Below, one piece after another: positions 25,720 to 35,447 of a DNA stretch of 64,000 bases. The notes under the pieces were generated by a model. That model was not told the DNA's origin, made no database searches, and saw nothing but the letters and a program-made list of their open reading frames with translations. Position 1 is the first letter of the stretch, and every line of letters begins with the position of its first letter. The position numbers and the translations under genes were made by a program. Source of the DNA: Geothrix paludis (GTDB lineage Bacteria > Acidobacteriota > Holophagae > Holophagales > Holophagaceae); contig NZ_JAKZLC010000001.1 of assembly GCF_022808815.1 (NCBI RefSeq), positions 310,001 through 374,000 on the forward strand, read 5' to 3'.

Positions 25720-26763
25720 TCAGCGGTACCCGGCGCGGGGCGCCTCGGCGTGGCCGGCTTCGCGGAGCACCTGCTCCTTCTGGGCCAGCTTGAGGTCCGA
25801 ATCCACCATCATCGCGGCCAGGGCCCGGATGTCGGTCTTGGGCTCCCAGCCCAGGATGCGCCGGCCCTTGGACGGATCGCCTTCCAGGTGGTCCACCTCG
25901 GCGGGACGGAAGTAGCGGGGATCGATCTCCACGTGCTTCTGCCAGTCCAGGTCCAGCCGCCCGAAGGTGAGGCCCAGGAAGTCGCGGATGCTGATGCTCT
26001 CGCCCGTGGCCACCACATAGTCGTCCGGCGCATCCTGCTGGAGCATGCGCCACATGGCCTCCACGTAGTCCCCCGCGAAGCCCCAGTCCCGCTTGGCGTC
26101 CAGGTTGCCGAGGAAGAGCTTGTCCTGGAGCCCCAGCTTGATGCGCGTGGCAGCCCGGGTAATCTTGCGGGTCACGAAGGTCTCGCCCCGACGCGGGCTC
26201 TCGTGGTTGAACAGGATGCCGTTGCAGGCGAAGAGGCCGTAGCTCTCCCGGTGATTGATCACCTGGTAGTGGGCGTAGACCTTGGCGCAGGCGTAGGGGC
26301 TGCGGGGCTCGAAGCGGGTGCCCTCGTGCTGCCGGGGCTTGGCGCTGCCGAACATCTCGGAGCTGCCGGCCTGGTAGAAGCGGATCTGCTTCTTCGTGTG
26401 CTTCATGTAGCTGCGGATGGCCTCCAGCAGTCGGATGACGCCCACGCCCACCACATCCACTGTGTACTCGGGTTGGTCGAAGCTCACGCGCACGTGGCTC
26501 TGGGCCCCCAGGTTGTAGACCTCGTCAGGCTGGATCTCGTCCAGCAGGTTCCGCAGGGCCCCGGCGTCGGACAGGTCGCCGTAGTGCAGGAAGAAGGCGG
26601 GATCCGGCGCCTCGCCCACGTGCAGGTGGTCGATGCGGTCCGTGTTGAAGAGGCTGGCCCGGCGCACCACGCCGTGGACCTGGTAGCCCTTCGACAGCAG
26701 CAGCTCGGCCAGGTAGCTGCCGTCCTGGCCAGTCACGCCGGTGATGAGTGCGGTCTTCTGCAT
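25720..26763 (-). CDS. gmd: GDP-mannose 4,6-dehydratase
   Basis: 347 residues, an extended short-chain dehydrogenase. The NADP-binding loop is [12 protein letters not shown] at 9-20; the catalytic triad includes the SSEMFG region and YACAK; the GDP-mannose site includes [14 protein letters not shown]. It converts GDP-mannose to GDP-4-keto-6-deoxymannose, the precursor of GDP-D-rhamnose, GDP-fucose and GDP-perosamine. The gene lies 71 bases after the reductase gene on the same strand, the likely next step. The C-terminal tail is rich in Ala, which is not notable. Confidence 0.95.
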   Translation of the reverse strand: MQKTALITGVTGQDGSYLAELLLSKGYQVHGVVRRASLFNTDRIDHLHVGEAPDPAFFLHYGDLSDAGALRNLLDEIQPDEVYNLGAQSHVRVSFDQPEYTVDVVGVGVIRLLEAIRSYMKHTKKQIRFYQAGSSEMFGSAKPRQHEGTRFEPRSPYACAKVYAHYQVINHRESYGLFACNGILFNHESPRRGETFVTRKITRAATRIKLGLQDKLFLGNLDAKRDWGFAGDYVEAMWRMLQQDAPDDYVVATGESISIRDFLGLTFGRLDLDWQKHVEIDPRYFRPAEVDHLEGDPSKGRRILGWEPKTDIRALAAMMVDSDLKLAQKEQVLREAGHAEAPRAGYR

Positions 26764-26834
26764 GGGGTCCTCGAAGCGGAATCGTTCACTCTACCTTGCC
26801 GGATGGGAATGGAGAAATGGCGATCGCCGGAGGT

Positions 26835-27704
26835 TCACCGGGCGTGGGCGATGGCCTGAAGCGTGTCTTCGAGGCTGCGACGGGAAACCCAGCCCGTATC
26901 CGCCGTGAGCCGCGAGGGGTCGCCAACCAGTGTCTCCACCTCGGAGTTCGCAAACAGGGCCGGGCGATCCTCGCCGCAGGCCCTCAGCAGGCCGTGAACC
27001 AGCTCAGACACTTTGGTGGGTCGGCCAGAGCAAAGGTTCCAGATGGAGCCGCTGGGGGCGTCGACCTCCAGAAGTCGCAGGTAGGCGTCCATGGCGTCCC
27101 GCCAATCGAGGAAATCGCGGATGTCGTCGCGGCCCAACATGCGAATGGGATTCTCACCGCGACGGATGCGGTCCAGGAGCTCAGGCACCAGGAGGCCAGG
27201 GGCCATGCCTGGGCCGAGCTGATTGAAGGGACGCACAATGAACACCTTCAGGACCTTCCGGTGGCTCAGCGCCCACGTTTCCCCCAGGTGCTTGGAGAGG
27301 GCGTAGGGGTGGGTGGATCCCAGCGGATCCGTCTCCTTGAGGGGATGGTCGCTCGGCGCATAGACGAAGGCGCTGGAGGCGAAGATCGCGCGGCACCCTG
27401 GCGCCACCGCCGCCAAGTGGTCGAAGACTCGGGCGGTCATGCGCAGGTTGGCGAAGACCAGGTCCTGGGTCCAGTTCATGCCGGGAACGGAGTAGGCCGC
27501 CAGGTGGAAGGCCGCCTCCCAGGGGTGATCGCCGGGTAGCGGCAACGGATCCTGACCCAGGAGGTCCACGGCCCTGCAGCAAAGTCCGGGCGCTTCCTCG
27601 CTTCGGGCCCGGTCCCAGGATTCGACCTCATGGCCGGCTTCCAGGAGGCGCGAAATAAGGGCCCGCCCCACGAATCCGGACCCTCCGACCACCAGAACTT
27701 TCAT
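26835..27704 (-). CDS. NAD-dependent sugar epimerase/reductase, RMD-like
   Basis: 289 residues, an extended SDR. The nucleotide-binding loop VVGGSGFVGRAL begins at residue 4. The catalytic YALSK is near 140 (in HPYALSKHLGE). The RPFNQLGPGM segment matches the RMD-type GDP-4-keto-6-deoxymannose reductases, which give GDP-D-rhamnose. Its position directly upstream of gmd supports that role. A GDP-fucose synthase would also be possible, but its characteristic motifs are less clear. Start ATG at 27704 is chosen because GGAG lies 8 bases upstream; ATG at 27722 is an alternative. Confidence 0.8.
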   Translation of the reverse strand: MKVLVVGGSGFVGRALISRLLEAGHEVESWDRARSEEAPGLCCRAVDLLGQDPLPLPGDHPWEAAFHLAAYSVPGMNWTQDLVFANLRMTARVFDHLAAVAPGCRAIFASSAFVYAPSDHPLKETDPLGSTHPYALSKHLGETWALSHRKVLKVFIVRPFNQLGPGMAPGLLVPELLDRIRRGENPIRMLGRDDIRDFLDWRDAMDAYLRLLEVDAPSGSIWNLCSGRPTKVSELVHGLLRACGEDRPALFANSEVETLVGDPSRLTADTGWVSRRSLEDTLQAIAHAR

Positions 27705-27841
27705 GCGTGTGGCTCCATCCATACAGAGATGAATTCAAGGCGGCGGGGACCTGTCCTGCGCCGCGCCGTTCGAAAGGTGGGGAAATGCTAACATCAAGCT
27801 CTTTCAGCCCAAGGCGTGGGCGGATCACGGAGGGGAATTCG

Positions 27842-29068
27842 ATGCGCCTTGGCGTGTTCCACCCAGCTTTCGAGACGGTCGGTGGCGCCGAGCTTCTGGT
27901 GGCGGCCCAGGCGCAGCATTTCCGGGCTCAGGGCGCCGCGCCGGAGATCATCACCCTCGGGTTCGACGCCGATCGCTGGGGGGAGCGCCTGGCGGGAATC
28001 CCGGTGCATACGGTGGAGAAGCGGCATTGGACCGACGCCCTCTACGGATGGTCCCGGATGGCCAAGCTGCGGCGCCGCGGGCTTCGCGCCGCAGCGGCCC
28101 TGAAGTCATACGACCTGGTGATCGCGCACAACTTCCCGTCCAGCGCCATGCTGGGGGCGGCCCCCATCCGCGCCCGCAAGATCTGGCAATGCAATGAACC
28201 CCCGCGCGGAATCCACCGCCGCGAGGCGAACCCGGCCCTGGTGGCCAGGGTCCTGGCCTCGGGAGGAAGGGGCCCGGAGGAAGCCACCATCTTCTTCGCG
28301 AAGGATCTGGCGGCGCATGATCGGGCCATGGCGGGGAACACCGGCCTGCGGGCCCGCCACGACTACGACCTGGAGGTGGTGAAGGGCCTCGATCTCATCT
28401 ACGCCATCAGCGAGTTCAGCCGGGACAATGCCCGGCGCATCTACGGCCGGTGCCGGGAGGAAGTGATCTATCCCATCGTGCGGTTCCCCGAGGGTGGCCG
28501 GAACCGCGCGGGTCTGGAACGCTCCGTGCGCCGGGTGCTGGTCCACTCCCGCCTGGAGGTGCTGAAGAACATCGATACCGTCATCCGAGGATTCGCCCTC
28601 TTCCAGGCCGCCAGCCCGGTTCCCTGTGAGCTCCACGTGGTGGGGACGGGTCCCCTCCAGGAACGGCTGGAACAGTTGGCGGCCGCGAGCTGCAGGGCAG
28701 GGTCAGTCCGGTTCCACGGCTACCTCCCGGACGCGGAGCTCCGCCGCGTCTACGAAGCCTGCGACGTCCTGGCCCTGCTGACGCTGGATGAGCCGTTCGG
28801 CATGGTCTATCCGGAGGCCGCGGCCAAGGGGCTCCTCATGGTGGGCCCAGACCATGGCGGTCCCCTGGAGATCCTGGACGGGGGCAGGCTCGGGTGGGTG
28901 GTTGACGCCTTCTCCCCGGAGGCCCTGGCGGAAGCTCTGGCGCAGGTGTGGCGTCTCGACGACGCCGAAGCGGACCGGCGCCGGGAAGCCGCCGATCAGG
29001 CCTGCCGGGCCCGGTATGGCATCGAGGCCGTGGGCCCCCAGCTCATGGCACTTTTGTCGGAGGCCTGA
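27842..29068 (+). CDS. GT4-family glycosyltransferase
   Basis: 408 residues, a GT-B fold. It begins [24 protein letters not shown], the acceptor-side nucleotide motif. The C-terminal domain has [22 protein letters not shown] and the donor-binding [18 protein letters not shown], with the conserved ExxxxE-type pattern (E in EPFGMVYPE). It probably adds a sugar (perhaps rhamnose from the neighbouring gmd/rmd products) to a glycan at the inner membrane. GGAGGGG precedes ATG 27842. It diverges from the rmd-like gene. Acceptor and linkage are unknown. Confidence 0.85.
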   Translation: MRLGVFHPAFETVGGAELLVAAQAQHFRAQGAAPEIITLGFDADRWGERLAGIPVHTVEKRHWTDALYGWSRMAKLRRRGLRAAAALKSYDLVIAHNFPSSAMLGAAPIRARKIWQCNEPPRGIHRREANPALVARVLASGGRGPEEATIFFAKDLAAHDRAMAGNTGLRARHDYDLEVVKGLDLIYAISEFSRDNARRIYGRCREEVIYPIVRFPEGGRNRAGLERSVRRVLVHSRLEVLKNIDTVIRGFALFQAASPVPCELHVVGTGPLQERLEQLAAASCRAGSVRFHGYLPDAELRRVYEACDVLALLTLDEPFGMVYPEAAAKGLLMVGPDHGGPLEILDGGRLGWVVDAFSPEALAEALAQVWRLDDAEADRRREAADQACRARYGIEAVGPQLMALLSEA

Positions 29069-29081
29069 ATTAGACTGGGGG

Positions 29082-30206
29082 ATGCTCTTCGATTCCCCCT
29101 CCTCCTTCGGCCGCACCTTCCGCATCGTCACCTTCGGCGAAAGCCACGGGGCGGCGGTCGGGGTGGTGATGGACGGCGTGAAGCCGGGGCTGCCGTTCGA
29201 CCTGGAGGCCATCCAGAAGGAGCTGGACCGCCGGCGCCCCGGCCAGTCGGACCTGGTGACGCCCCGGAACGAAGCGGATCGCGTGCAGGTGCTCAGCGGC
29301 GTATTCGAAGGGTGCACCACCGGGCACCCCATCGCGCTGGTGGTGTTCAACGAGAACCAGCGGAGCGGCGACTACAAGGCCATCTCGGACCTGTTCCGGC
29401 CCGGCCACGCGGATCTCACCTATGACCGCAAGTACGGGATCCGCGACCCGCGCGGAGGCGGGCGCAGCAGCGGCCGGGAGACGCTGGCCCGCGTGGCCGC
29501 CGGCGCCTGGGCCAGGCAGCAGCTTGCAGGCATGGGCGTGTCTGTGCGCGGCTTCAACCGCGAAATCGCGGGCATCGCCGGGGCCTCGGTGGATTGGGCC
29601 TTCGTGGAATCGAACCCCCTTCGCGTGGCCGACCCCGGGGCCTTCCCCGCCCAGCGCGCCGCCGTGGAATCGGCTCTGGCCGACGGCGACAGCGTGGGGG
29701 GCGTCTGCGAAGTGTGGATCGAAGGGCTGCCCGTGGGGCTGGGCGACCCCGCCTTCGGCAAGTTGGATGGGCTGCTGGCCCTGGCCTGCATGTCCATCGG
29801 CGCCGTGAAGGGTGTGGAGCTGGGCGCGGGCTTCGAGAGCGCCCGCCGCCGCGGCAGTGAGAACAACGATCCGTTGGGGCCGGACGGGCCCCTGAAGAAT
29901 GATGCCGGCGGCACCCTGGGCGGCATCAGCACCGGCGCTCCGGTGGTGGTGCGCCTGGCCGTGAAGCCCACCAGCTCGATCTCGAAGACCCAGAAGACCA
30001 TCGACCGCGACGGCCATGCGGCGGACATCTCCACGAAGGGGCGCCACGATCCCTGCATCGCGCCGCGCATCGTGCCGGTGGCGGAAGCCATGTGCGCCCT
30101 GGTGGTCTACGACGCCTGGCTCACCCAGCAGGCGCTTCGGGAGGGCTCGGTGGCGCCGCTGGCGGAATGGGACTGGCAGGCCATCGAGGAGATCTTCCGG
30201 GGATGA
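29082..30206 (+). CDS. aroC: Chorismate synthase
   Basis: 374 residues, the family length. Signatures are [18 protein letters not shown] at the N-terminus, the [14 protein letters not shown] segment, [19 protein letters not shown] (FMN and substrate binding) and [15 protein letters not shown] near the end. It makes chorismate from 5-enolpyruvyl-shikimate-3-phosphate using reduced FMN, the last common step to aromatic amino acids and folate. It lies 13 bases after the glycosyltransferase stop and 84 bases before hemA. Chorismate also feeds the futalosine pathway, whose MqnE is encoded at 18148. Confidence 0.96.
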   Translation: MLFDSPSSFGRTFRIVTFGESHGAAVGVVMDGVKPGLPFDLEAIQKELDRRRPGQSDLVTPRNEADRVQVLSGVFEGCTTGHPIALVVFNENQRSGDYKAISDLFRPGHADLTYDRKYGIRDPRGGGRSSGRETLARVAAGAWARQQLAGMGVSVRGFNREIAGIAGASVDWAFVESNPLRVADPGAFPAQRAAVESALADGDSVGGVCEVWIEGLPVGLGDPAFGKLDGLLALACMSIGAVKGVELGAGFESARRRGSENNDPLGPDGPLKNDAGGTLGGISTGAPVVVRLAVKPTSSISKTQKTIDRDGHAADISTKGRHDPCIAPRIVPVAEAMCALVVYDAWLTQQALREGSVAPLAEWDWQAIEEIFRG

Positions 30207-30219
30207 TCGTTGTGATGAC

Positions 30220-30235
30220 CGCCACGTTCGTGGCG
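30220..30235 (+). terminator. Small hairpin after aroC
   Basis: CGCCAC and GTGGCG form a perfect 6-bp stem with a GTTC loop, 14 bases after the aroC stop. No T-run follows, so termination is doubtful. It may act as an attenuating or stabilising structure before hemA. Confidence 0.35.
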
Positions 30236-30290
30236 CCATGACGAACTGGTGACCTTGCCCGCTCAGGGCCAATTGACAATCGGATCCGAT

Positions 30291-31454
30291 ATGGAACCCG
30301 TCCTCCTCAGTTTCCACGCTCCCATCCACGATCTGGAGCAGGTGGCCCAGCATGTGGTGCGGGATGGCGTGCCGGCCCGCCTGCGGGACTGGCAGCGCGC
30401 CTCCGGTGCCCGGGAACTGGTGTACCTGGCCACCTGCCAGCGGGTGCTCTGGATGGTGTGGGGCGGCGATCCCGCCGCGCTGGATCCGGGACCAGGGGTC
30501 CGCCGCTATGAAGGCGAAGAGGCCTGGGTGCATCTGCTCGCCATGTCCGCGGGGCTGGAGTCCGCCAACCTGGGCGATCGTGAGATCCCCGGCCAGATGA
30601 AGGACGCCCTCGAGCAGGCCCGCCAGGTGGGCGTGGCCGGCGACGAGGCCCAGGCGGTTTTCGAGGACGTGATCCGCGAAGGCCAGCGGCTGCGGTCCCG
30701 CCTCGGTCTGGCCGACGGCAACGTCAGCGTGGCCACCGTGGCCCTCAAGCACCTCTGCGAGGGGCTGCCGGAGGGCTCGGCCATCGCCCTGGTGGGCGTG
30801 GGCCCCATGACCCAGTATCTGGCCGAGCGCCTGCCGGAGCGCGGCTTCAAGGTGTCCGTCGCCAATCGCACCAAGAGCAAGGCCCATGACCTGGCGGATC
30901 CTCTTGGTCTGGCGGTGGTGGATCTCCCCTTGCTTCAGCGCGACCCCGCTGGATTCCAGGCCATCGTGAGCGCCACGGCCGCGCCCGAGCCGATCTTCAC
31001 CCTGGATGCATGGCAGACCCTCAAGCGCCCCCTCCTCCGCATCCTCGACCTGGCCCTGCCGCCGGACTCCGAGCCCGGCCTGGAGCAGCTCCCCTGGGTC
31101 CATCGCGTGGACCTCTCCGCCTTCCTGGCCCAGACCGCCACGGCGCGGGCCCAGCGGGCCGAGGCGGCCACCAAGGCCGAGGCCTTCCTGGTGGGGGCCG
31201 CCGGTCGCTTGCGCCACCGCGCCCACGCTCGGGGCCACAAGCGCCACCTCGCCTCCGCCCAGGAGCGCCTGGATTCCGCCTGGGGCGCCTTGGAGGCCGA
31301 GGTGAAGGCCCTGGAAGATTCCATGCAGGGGCTGGACGAGGCCCAGCGCGAGGCCCTCAAGGAGATCCTGACCCGGGGGCGCACGCTGGCCTTCCGCGCC
31401 CTCATCCAGACCCAGCCCAAACCGGACCCGAACGGAGAGGCAACCAAACCATGA
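30291..31454 (+). CDS. hemA: Glutamyl-tRNA reductase, divergent
   Basis: 387 residues. The catalytic Cys49 lies in LATCQRV, where most family members have TCNR. The second conserved block reads NLGDREIPGQMKDA, where the usual form is LGExQILGQVK. The NADPH-binding loop LVGVGPMTQYLAERL and the VANRTKSKAHDLA strand are normal. The C-terminal dimerisation helices are present. It reduces glutamyl-tRNA to glutamate-1-semialdehyde, the first step of the C5 haem pathway. Position directly before hemC and presence of hemL in the same block leave little doubt about role. ATG 30291 has only a weak ribosome site. The stop overlaps hemC's start (ATGA). Confidence 0.85.
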   Translation: MEPVLLSFHAPIHDLEQVAQHVVRDGVPARLRDWQRASGARELVYLATCQRVLWMVWGGDPAALDPGPGVRRYEGEEAWVHLLAMSAGLESANLGDREIPGQMKDALEQARQVGVAGDEAQAVFEDVIREGQRLRSRLGLADGNVSVATVALKHLCEGLPEGSAIALVGVGPMTQYLAERLPERGFKVSVANRTKSKAHDLADPLGLAVVDLPLLQRDPAGFQAIVSATAAPEPIFTLDAWQTLKRPLLRILDLALPPDSEPGLEQLPWVHRVDLSAFLAQTATARAQRAEAATKAEAFLVGAAGRLRHRAHARGHKRHLASAQERLDSAWGALEAEVKALEDSMQGLDEAQREALKEILTRGRTLAFRALIQTQPKPDPNGEATKP

Positions 31455-32329
31455 AGCACGTCACCGTCGCCACCCGCGGATCCGCCCTGGCTGTGGGCCA
31501 GGCCGAGCCTCTGGTGAGGTTCCTCGAATCGAAGGGCTACGAAGTGTCCTGGCGGAAGTTCTCCACCTCCGGTGACCAGTGGCTCCAGGGCCCCCTGGAC
31601 AAGCAAGTGGGCGGGGGCTTCTTCACCAAGGAGCTGGAAGACGCCATGGCCGCCGGCGCGGCGGATCTCCTCATCCACAGCCTGAAGGATGTCTCGCTCG
31701 AGCGCCCCGCGGGCATCGTCTCCGCCTGCATCCCCAAGCGGGAGGACCCCTCTGACTGGCTGGTGATGCGGCCGGACGCGCCCGAGGATCTCACCATCGG
31801 CACCAGCGCCGTGCGGCGCGAGCGCGTGCTCAGCCAGCTCTTCCCCAAGGCGAAGTTCACCTGGATCCGCGGCAACGTCCAGACCCGCCTCCAGCGCGTG
31901 CGAGATGGCGTGCTGCGCGACGCGCCCATCCACGCCACCCTGCTGGCGGCCGCGGGCCTGAAGCGCCTGGGGCTCGACCTTTCCGGCCTCACGGTGCGGC
32001 CCCTGACGCCCGACGAGCTGCCCTCGGCGCCGGGGCAGGGGGCCCTGCTGGCCGAGGCCCGGGCCGACCGTCCTGATCTCGTGGAGGTCCTGGCCGAAGT
32101 CCACGATATCCTGACCGCCCGCTGCGTCACCCTCGAGCGCCAGGTCCTGGCTGGCATCGGCGGCGGCTGCCAGCAGCCCCTGGGCGCGCTGGCCACGCCA
32201 CAGGCGGACGGCAGCCTACTGCTTCGCGCGGCCTACGCGCCGGCCGGGGAGCTCCGCCGTGCCGAGGCGCGTGGCACGGATGACGCCGTCCTGCTGAAGA
32301 CCGTCCTCCAGGGCATCGGCCTGTCATGA
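31451..32329 (+). CDS. hemC: Porphobilinogen deaminase (hydroxymethylbilane synthase)
   Basis: 292 residues. Substrate-binding arginines lie in TSAVRRERVL and IRGNVQTRLQRV; a conserved Lys lies in HSLKDV. The dipyrromethane cofactor cysteine is in GGGCQQPLGA. It joins four porphobilinogens into hydroxymethylbilane. The start ATG at 31451 overlaps the hemA stop, and its own stop overlaps hemD's start by four bases (ATGA), so the three are translationally coupled. The sequence FTKELEDAM is the usual N-terminal substrate-site region. Confidence 0.96.
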   Translation: MKHVTVATRGSALAVGQAEPLVRFLESKGYEVSWRKFSTSGDQWLQGPLDKQVGGGFFTKELEDAMAAGAADLLIHSLKDVSLERPAGIVSACIPKREDPSDWLVMRPDAPEDLTIGTSAVRRERVLSQLFPKAKFTWIRGNVQTRLQRVRDGVLRDAPIHATLLAAAGLKRLGLDLSGLTVRPLTPDELPSAPGQGALLAEARADRPDLVEVLAEVHDILTARCVTLERQVLAGIGGGCQQPLGALATPQADGSLLLRAAYAPAGELRRAEARGTDDAVLLKTVLQGIGLS

Positions 32330-33015
32330 CCTCCACCGCCGCGCCCCGCCTGGCTCTGGCCAGGCCCGCCCAGCACCCGCTGGCGGATACGGTGCGCAAG
32401 GCCGGCTGGGAGCCCGTGCCCTATGCCTTCACCAGCCTGAAGGTCATGGCCCAGGCCCTCCCGATGCCATTCGAAGCGGCCCAGGCCTTCGTGGCCCTGA
32501 GTCCCGCCGGCGCCAAGGTCGCCTCCGCGGCCCTCCCAGCAGGGACGGTCTGCCTGCTCCAGGGGGCCGGCACGGCCGAGGCCCTGGGACGGGAAGACCT
32601 GGAGATCCACCTCCCCGCCGAGGCCCGGGCCGAGGCCCTGTGGGACCTTCTTCGCACCCGGTTCCCCGAGGGGGGCGACTTCATCCTGGCCCGGGGCGAA
32701 CGGAGCCGCGAGTACCTGGAAGCGGCGACCCGGGGAAGTGCCTGGCGGATCCATCCCTGGATCACGCACCGCGAGGTGGCCCGCGATCCTTTCCCGCCGC
32801 TGCCGGACGTGGCGGGCGTGCTGGCCCTGAGCCCCTTCCAGGCGGAGATCCTCGCGCCCATCGCCATCGGCGTGCAGCGCTTCGCCTGGGGCGAGGCCAC
32901 CGCTGAAGCCTTCGCACGGGCGGGTGCGCCCGCGCACGCCCACTGCGAGCCCAAGCCCAGCCTGCTCTGGGCCATGCTCGCGAAGCACCTGAAGAAGGAG
33001 GAATCCCCATGCTGA
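32326..33015 (+). CDS. hemD: Uroporphyrinogen-III synthase
   Basis: 229 residues of weakly conserved sequence, as is normal for HemD. It begins LALARPAQHPLADTVRKAGW and has the two-lobe pattern, with LALSPFQAEILAP near the C-terminal lobe. The identification rests largely on position between hemC and hemB and on length. It cyclises hydroxymethylbilane with inversion of ring D. The stop lies 7 bases inside hemB, and its start overlaps hemC by ATGA. Confidence 0.85.
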   Translation: MTSTAAPRLALARPAQHPLADTVRKAGWEPVPYAFTSLKVMAQALPMPFEAAQAFVALSPAGAKVASAALPAGTVCLLQGAGTAEALGREDLEIHLPAEARAEALWDLLRTRFPEGGDFILARGERSREYLEAATRGSAWRIHPWITHREVARDPFPPLPDVAGVLALSPFQAEILAPIAIGVQRFAWGEATAEAFARAGAPAHAHCEPKPSLLWAMLAKHLKKEESPC

Positions 33016-33986
33016 ACCGCTCCCGCCGCCTCCGCGCCAGCGCCGCCATGCGCAACCTGGTGGCCGAGACCGACCTGCGTCCGCGCCACCTCATCCAGGG
33101 CCACTTCGTGCAGCCCCAGCCGGGCCTGTCCGAGATCTCCAGCATGCCGGGCATCTTCAATGCCGGTGTGGAGGAGACGGTCCGTCAGGTGGAGAAGGAC
33201 TTGAAGATGGGCCTCACGAACGTGCTGCTCTTCGGCGTGCCCGAGGATGCCCTCAAGAGCGCCGATGCGGCCTATGTGAAGGACGCCCAGGGTGTGGTGC
33301 CGAAGACCGTCAGGGCCCTGAAGCAGGCCTTCGGCGCGGATCTCATCGTCATGACGGACGTCTGCCTCTGCGGCGCCACCAGCCACGGCCATTGCGGCCT
33401 GGTGGACGACGATGGCGTGGTGGTGAACGATCCCACGCTGCCGATCCTGGCGGAGATGGCCCTGCGCCATGCCGAGGCCGGCGCGGATGTGGTGGCCCCC
33501 AGCGACATGATGGACGGCCGAGTCACGGCCATCCGCGCGTTGCTGGACCAGCACGGCTTCACCCGGACCAGCATCCTCAGCTACGCCATCAAGCACTCCG
33601 GCGCCTACTACGGCCCCTTCCGCGAGGCCGCCCACAGCAGCCCCAAGTTCGGCGACCGGAAGACCTACCAGATGGATCCCCGCAACGCCCGTGAAGGCCT
33701 GCGGGATGCCCTGCTCGACATCGACGAGGGCGCCGACATGCTCATGGTCAAGCCCGCCATGCCGAACCTGGACCTCATCTGGCGCCTGCGCCAGGCCACC
33801 CTGGCGCCCATCTGCGCCTACCACGTGTCCAGCGAGTTCAGCAGCGTCAAGGCCGCCGACCGCCTGGGCTGGGTGAACGGCGACCAGCTGATGTATGAGC
33901 ACCTCATCGCCATCCGGCGCGCCGGCGCCGACATGATCGTCACCTACGCCGGCCGCGAGGCAGTCGAAAAGGGTTGGATTTCCTAG
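33009..33986 (+). CDS. hemB: Porphobilinogen synthase (5-aminolevulinate dehydratase)
   Basis: 325 residues. The zinc-type metal site is visible as DVCLCGATSHGHCG, with three cysteines. The Schiff-base lysines are in YAIKHSGAYYGPFR and MVKPAMPNLD. It condenses two 5-aminolevulinates to porphobilinogen. The start overlaps the end of hemD. The cysteine form indicates zinc rather than magnesium at the catalytic metal site. It is the last gene before a long inverted repeat that separates it from hemL. Confidence 0.96.
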   Translation: MLNRSRRLRASAAMRNLVAETDLRPRHLIQGHFVQPQPGLSEISSMPGIFNAGVEETVRQVEKDLKMGLTNVLLFGVPEDALKSADAAYVKDAQGVVPKTVRALKQAFGADLIVMTDVCLCGATSHGHCGLVDDDGVVVNDPTLPILAEMALRHAEAGADVVAPSDMMDGRVTAIRALLDQHGFTRTSILSYAIKHSGAYYGPFREAAHSSPKFGDRKTYQMDPRNAREGLRDALLDIDEGADMLMVKPAMPNLDLIWRLRQATLAPICAYHVSSEFSSVKAADRLGWVNGDQLMYEHLIAIRRAGADMIVTYAGREAVEKGWIS

Positions 33987-33996
33987 AAAGGAGCCA

Positions 33997-34098
33997 TCCA
34001 CAGATTTCACAGATTCACACAGATTGGACTGCTGAGATCTCCGATGCCTCCCGCCCTTAGTTGCTTTCTTAATCTGTGAAATCTGTGGAATCTGTGGA
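33997..34098. repeat. Intergenic inverted repeat built of CACAGATT units
   Basis: The left arm (33997-34025) holds three CACAGATT units; the right arm (34071-34098) holds three matching AATCTGTG units, separated by about 45 bases of unrelated sequence. The arms pair almost perfectly. It sits between hemB and hemL inside the haem block. The hemL ribosome site lies just after it. Confidence 0.85.
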
Positions 34099-34119
34099 CA
34101 GAAATCATTTGAGGTTTTC

Positions 34120-35376
34120 ATGAGCAACGACACCTTGTTCCAAGAAGCCCTGACGCACTTCCCCGGCGGCGTCTCCAGCCCCGTGCGCGCCTTCCGGGCC
34201 GTGGGCGGCACGCCCAAGTTCTTCAAGAAGGCCAGCGGCGCCTGGTTCGAGGACGAGGACGGCCAGAAGTTCCTCGACCTCTGCATGTCCTGGGGCCCGC
34301 TGATCCTGGGTCACGCCCACCCCGACATCCTGGCGGCCGTGACCGAGTCCATGCAGGAGGGCCTCACCTTCGGCGCCCCCAGCCGCCGCGAGTTGGCTCT
34401 GGCCCGCAAAATCAAGGAGATGGTGCCCTTCGTGGAGAAGATGCGCTTCGTGTCCTCGGGCACGGAAGCCGTCATGTCCGCCCTGCGCGCCGCCCGCGGC
34501 TTCACGGGCCGGGATCGCATCCTGAAGTTCGAAGGCTGCTACCACGGGCACAGCGATGGCCTGCTGGTGAAGGCGGGATCGGGCCTCATCACCTTCGGCG
34601 CCCCCACCAGCGCCGGCGTGCCCAAGGGCATCGCCGAACTGACCTCCGTGGTCACGCTGGACGACCTGGAGACCCTGGAGCGCACCTTCGCCGAGATCGG
34701 GAACGAGCTGGCCGCGGCCATCATCGAGCCCATCCCCGCCAACAACGGCCTGCTGCTCCAGCGCCCCGAGTTCCTCAAGCGGCTGCGGGAGCTCTGCACC
34801 AAGCATGGCGTGGTCCTCATCTTCGACGAGGTCATCAGCGGCTTCCGTGTGGCCCCCGGCGGCGCGGCGGAGCGCCTGGGCATCACGCCGGACCTGGCCA
34901 CCTATGGCAAGATCATCGGCGGCGGCATGCCCGTGGGCCTCTACGGCGGCCGCAAGGACATCATGGGCGTCGTGGCGCCGGACGGGCCCGTCTACCAGGC
35001 AGGCACGCTGTCGGGCAACCCCGTGGCCATGGCCGCGGGTCTCGCCACCATGGAGAAGCTGACGCCGGCCTTCTACGCGAGCCTGGAAGCCAATGCCGCG
35101 AAGTGGGCCGCGGCCTTCGAGGCCATCCCTGGCCTCCACTGCCCCCGCTACGGCAGCCTGCTCTGGCCCCTGTTCCAGGACGGTGTGCGCCGCAGCGACG
35201 CGGTGAAGGGCGAGGCCATCAGCACCTTCAACCGCCTGCACAAGGCCCTGCTGGGCCAGGGCGTCTACCTGCCGCCCAGCGGCTACGAAGTGGCCTTCCT
35301 CGGCGCCGCCCACGGCGAGCCCGAGCTGGCCCACTTCAAGCAGGCCGTGGCCGCCGTGGCCAAAGAATTCGCCTGA
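34120..35376 (+). CDS. hemL: Glutamate-1-semialdehyde 2,1-aminomutase
   Basis: 418 residues of the class III aminotransferase fold. The PLP lysine is in TYGKIIGGGMPVG; the cofactor ring contact is FDEVISGFR; the N-terminal region LTHFPGGVSSPVRAF is diagnostic for HemL. It converts glutamate-1-semialdehyde to 5-aminolevulinate, completing the C5 route started by HemA. GAGG lies 6 bases before ATG 34120. The gene follows the inverted repeat at 33997-34098, so it may have separate expression from hemACDB. Confidence 0.97.
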   Translation: MSNDTLFQEALTHFPGGVSSPVRAFRAVGGTPKFFKKASGAWFEDEDGQKFLDLCMSWGPLILGHAHPDILAAVTESMQEGLTFGAPSRRELALARKIKEMVPFVEKMRFVSSGTEAVMSALRAARGFTGRDRILKFEGCYHGHSDGLLVKAGSGLITFGAPTSAGVPKGIAELTSVVTLDDLETLERTFAEIGNELAAAIIEPIPANNGLLLQRPEFLKRLRELCTKHGVVLIFDEVISGFRVAPGGAAERLGITPDLATYGKIIGGGMPVGLYGGRKDIMGVVAPDGPVYQAGTLSGNPVAMAAGLATMEKLTPAFYASLEANAAKWAAAFEAIPGLHCPRYGSLLWPLFQDGVRRSDAVKGEAISTFNRLHKALLGQGVYLPPSGYEVAFLGAAHGEPELAHFKQAVAAVAKEFA

Positions 35377-35447
35377 TTTCCAAAGGCGCAGGCCACTTCC
35401 CCGCGCGCCTTCCCCGGTTTCTGTGATGACATGTTTTTGGTGATGTG

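Noticed and set aside
29070-31247. Very long open frame on the minus strand opposite aroC and hemA
   Set aside because: It is antisense to two well-identified genes, has low-complexity composition typical of GC-rich shadows and no ribosome site.
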